A stretch of 64,000 nt of DNA from Paenibacillus pinistramenti (GTDB lineage Bacteria; Bacillota; Bacilli; Paenibacillales; Paenibacillaceae): positions 186,001-250,000 of the forward strand of contig NZ_VAWG01000001.1 in NCBI RefSeq assembly GCF_005869875.1, read 5' to 3'. Below are positions 61,741 through 64,000 of the stretch, in pieces. The notes under the pieces are model-generated. The model did no database searches, had not been told where the DNA came from, and was given only the letters and a program-made list of their open reading frames with translations. The position numbers were made by a program, and so were the translations under genes. The stretch's first letter is position 1; every line of letters starts with the position of its first letter.

Positions 61741-63636
61741 TCAGGAGTGAAACAAGTGGGCCGCGCCCTCTTTCGACTTCTTCTGCACGTATTTCGCCAA
61801 GGCCACGCTCATTTCATAGAAGAGAAACGGCGTCATCAGATAGATGCCGTTAAAATGCTGCATCGCTCCATCAAGCAGCTCCTTTGCAATTTCCGTTCCT
61901 TCCAGCCGCCCCTGCTCTCCGGACAGGCCGCTCATCCGCGAGCGGATCTGCTCCGGCAGCTCGATGCCGGGAACCTCGTTATGCAGATAATCCGCGTTCT
62001 TGCCGCTGGCAAGCGGCATGATGCCGATAAAGATCGGAATGTCCAGATGCGCTGTCGCTTCCTTGATGCGGACAATCAGATCCGGGTCATACACCGGCTG
62101 GGTCATAATATAATCCGCGCCGGAAGCAATCTTCTTCTCCAGGCGCTGGACCGCTTTGTCCAAATGCTTGACGTTCGGGTTAAACGCTGCGCCAACAACA
62201 AATTTAGCCTTATGCTTCAGGGGCTTGCCGGAAAAAGCGATCCCTTCGTTCAGCTGCTTGATCATCTTGATGATCTGGAACGAAGTCAGGTCGTACACGG
62301 AGCTGGCGTCAGGCAGATCGCCAAAGCGCGACGGATCGCCCGTCACCGCCAGCACATGGTTGATGCCGAGGGCATCAAACCCCATCATATGCGACTGGGT
62401 TCCGATCAGGTTGCGGTCCCGGCAGGCAATGTGAGCAAGCGTCCGAAGCCCGAAGCGCTCCTGGACGAGATGCCCGAGCGCCATGTTGCTCATCCGGGCA
62501 ACAGCAAGGGAATTGTCGGCCATCGTGACGGCGTCCACGCCGGCTTCCTTTAAAGCAGCCGCCCCTTCCATAAATTTGGTAATATCCAAATCCCGGGGCG
62601 GATCCAGCTCAACAATCAGCGTGTGGCGCTGTTTAACCAGATCTACAAGCGTCGGAGCCGCAGCCCCGTCCGGCCGGACCTCTGTATGCTCCTCTTCTTT
62701 GCCGGCCGGCCTGCCGATAAGGGAAAGGGATTCCCGCGCAAGCTTCGGCTCCGGGGACAGCGGACGGGGCTTGTATCCCGCGAGGGACTTGGCCATCGCA
62801 GTAATATGCTCCGGTGTCGTTCCGCAGCAGCCGCCGATCAGACGGACACCTGCATCTGCGAAGTCCCTGGCGCGATCCCCGAAATAAGCAGGCGTCGCAC
62901 GGTATACATACTTGCCATCCACAAAGCTCGCCAAACCTGCGTTAGGATAAACGGACATCGGAATTTCAAGCGGAAGCGGCAGCTGGTTCTGAATAACGCT
63001 CATAATGCCCTGCGGGCCGGAGTGGCAGTTGAAGCCGGCCACGTCCACGCCTTCCTGCTTCAGCATGCTGAAAGCGTCGGTTATGGCATAGCCGTCGAGC
63101 GTGCGGCCGACCTGATCGACCGCGAACTGGGAGATGACCGGAACGCCGCTGCGTTCCCGGACGCTTTTTACAGCAATCTCCATTTCCTCCAGATCAAAAA
63201 AAGTCTCCAGCAGAATCCCGTCCACGCCTTCCTCCAGCAGCGCGTCGATCTGCTCTCCAAAATACCGGGTCAGCTCTTTGGTGGATACGCTGATCCGGCG
63301 TCCGCTGCGGATTGAGCCTACTGCCCCGAGCACATACGCGGAAGAGCCTGCCGCTTCTCTGGCGATCCGGACTCCGGCCCGGTTGATTTCGGCGGTTTTG
63401 GCTTCGAGCCCGAATCTTGACAATTTATAGGCATTCGCGGAGAACGTGTTGGTTTCAATCACATCAGCTCCCGCGCGGATGTATTCGCTGTGAATATCAC
63501 GGATTGCATCCGGCGAGATCAAATTTAATTCGTCATAAGATATGCCGACAGGATGACCCAGCTGGGACAGATAAGTCCCCATTGCTCCATCGCCGATCAA
63601 AACATTGGTTAACATCGCCTTGCGAAGATCAGTCAT
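61741..63636 (-). CDS. yitJ: Bifunctional homocysteine S-methyltransferase / methylenetetrahydrofolate reductase
   Basis: The protein joins a zinc-dependent homocysteine methyltransferase domain (about 1-290) to a FAD-dependent 5,10-methylenetetrahydrofolate reductase domain (about 340-620), linking folate and methionine synthesis. The zinc Cys residues are in GFNCHSGP and GGCCGTTPEH; the reductase has VELDPPRDLD, HIACRDRN, LAVTGDPSRFGD and ADYIMTQPVYD. The ATG at 63636 follows AAAGAGGGAGAGC. In Bacillus yitJ is under an S-box (SAM) riboswitch, but none was recognised in the short upstream region. The gene stands between dapF and yicC. Confidence 0.95.
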   Translation of the reverse strand: MTDLRKAMLTNVLIGDGAMGTYLSQLGHPVGISYDELNLISPDAIRDIHSEYIRAGADVIETNTFSANAYKLSRFGLEAKTAEINRAGVRIAREAAGSSAYVLGAVGSIRSGRRISVSTKELTRYFGEQIDALLEEGVDGILLETFFDLEEMEIAVKSVRERSGVPVISQFAVDQVGRTLDGYAITDAFSMLKQEGVDVAGFNCHSGPQGIMSVIQNQLPLPLEIPMSVYPNAGLASFVDGKYVYRATPAYFGDRARDFADAGVRLIGGCCGTTPEHITAMAKSLAGYKPRPLSPEPKLARESLSLIGRPAGKEEEHTEVRPDGAAAPTLVDLVKQRHTLIVELDPPRDLDITKFMEGAAALKEAGVDAVTMADNSLAVARMSNMALGHLVQERFGLRTLAHIACRDRNLIGTQSHMMGFDALGINHVLAVTGDPSRFGDLPDASSVYDLTSFQIIKMIKQLNEGIAFSGKPLKHKAKFVVGAAFNPNVKHLDKAVQRLEKKIASGADYIMTQPVYDPDLIVRIKEATAHLDIPIFIGIMPLASGKNADYLHNEVPGIELPEQIRSRMSGLSGEQGRLEGTEIAKELLDGAMQHFNGIYLMTPFLFYEMSVALAKYVQKKSKEGAAHLFHS

Positions 63637-63721
63637 AAGCTCTCCCTCTTTCTTCCGGGCTCAAATTTTATTTAATGTAACATAAATTCGATTGAAAAAT
63701 AAGACTTAAAGTAAAGAAAGA

Positions 63722-63755
63722 CGGCCGTGCAGGGACACCTTCCCTGACACGGCCG
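63722..63755 (-). terminator. Terminator after dapF
   Basis: CGGCCGTG pairs with CACGGCCG and CAGGGA with TCCCTG across a short loop; T-rich sequence follows on both strands. Confidence 0.85.
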
Positions 63756-63811
63756 CTTTTGATTTGTTCAACCCGGTTCTACTCCACCTCAACCGGCTGT
63801 CCAGCCTCTCC

Positions 63812-64000
63812 TCACAGCTCCAGAACGCCGCGGTACACCGTTTCAGCCGGGCCGGTCATGTAGACGTGATTGTCTTCGGCGCTCCATTCAATGAACAGAT
63901 CGCCTCCGGCAAGGCCAACCCAGGCGCTCCGCCCCGTAAGTCCGTTCAGCACGGACGAGACCAGCGTCGCGCATGCGCCGGTGCCGCAGGCCAAGGTTGG
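63812..64000 (-). CDS. dapF: Diaminopimelate epimerase (partial, 5' end outside window)
   Basis: DapF converts LL- to meso-diaminopimelate for lysine and peptidoglycan synthesis. Only the C-terminal 62 residues are inside the window. They include the second catalytic Cys in [17 protein letters not shown] and the family's end [17 protein letters not shown]. The frame is open to the right edge, so the gene continues beyond the window. Confidence 0.9.
   Translation of the reverse strand, partial: PTLACGTGACATLVSSVLNGLTGRSAWVGLAGGDLFIEWSAEDNHVYMTGPAETVYRGVLEL

Noticed and set aside
63637..63721. S-box (SAM) riboswitch expected before yitJ
   Set aside because: The stretch upstream of yitJ is short and AT-rich; the S-box core motifs are not visible.

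Overview
The window reads as a chromosomal segment of a spore-forming, Gram-positive Bacillota, most likely Paenibacillus. Support comes from the sporulation genes (spoVM, a SpoVIF-like gene, two YjcZ-type miniproteins), RemA, the PrkC/PrpC pair, a Bacillus-type Fnr with C-terminal cysteines, LexA boxes of the Bacillus type, moderately high GC, and AraC/YesN-type regulators attached to sugar loci. No rRNA, tRNA, CRISPR array, prophage or insertion sequence was seen. Positions, motifs and base pairing were read by eye; no database search was possible.

Left part (1-15.8 kb): the 5' part of adhE (minus strand, cut by the window edge) faces fnr. Their shared 500-bp gap carries two AGTGA-N6-TCACA boxes, one of which also fits the Rex operator. 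Then come a beta-mannosidase with a divergent AraC regulator, an HxlR regulator, a four-gene operon of alternating Gfo/Idh/MocA oxidoreductases and TIM-barrel isomerase/epimerases with a divergent AraC regulator, terC behind a yybP-ykoY (Mn2+) riboswitch, a TVP38-family membrane protein, the msrAB fusion, and a small YdaT-like gene.

Middle part (15.8-34.5 kb): a LacI regulator with three copies of its likely operator, a metallo-beta-lactamase-fold hydrolase, and a YitT-family membrane protein with a long structured leader. Next is a large carbohydrate-use locus on the minus strand: binding lipoprotein, YesN response regulator and YesM sensor kinase in one unit; two ABC permeases, a secreted ADP-ribosylglycohydrolase-fold protein with two carbohydrate-binding modules, a TIM-barrel glycosidase-like protein and a GH127 beta-L-arabinofuranosidase in a second; and a GH36 alpha-galactosidase last. 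A 27-bp motif stands before both units and is the likely YesN target. No ABC ATPase gene is present, so a shared MsmX-type ATPase is assumed.

Right part (34.5-64 kb): a lactate-dehydrogenase-family gene and alanine dehydrogenase, an SOS-controlled Y-family polymerase coupled to an unknown gene, two YjcZ-type genes, map and a SpoVIF-like gene. Then follows the conserved housekeeping block, almost all on the minus strand: yitJ, yicC-remA-gmk-rpoZ, coaBC-priA-def-fmt-rsmB, rlmN-prpC-prkC-rsgA-rpe, spoVM, rpmB (plus), fakA-fakB-recG. The 3' end of dapF closes the window. The fakA leader holds several stacked terminator-like hairpins in the place where an asp23/yloU gene is often found.
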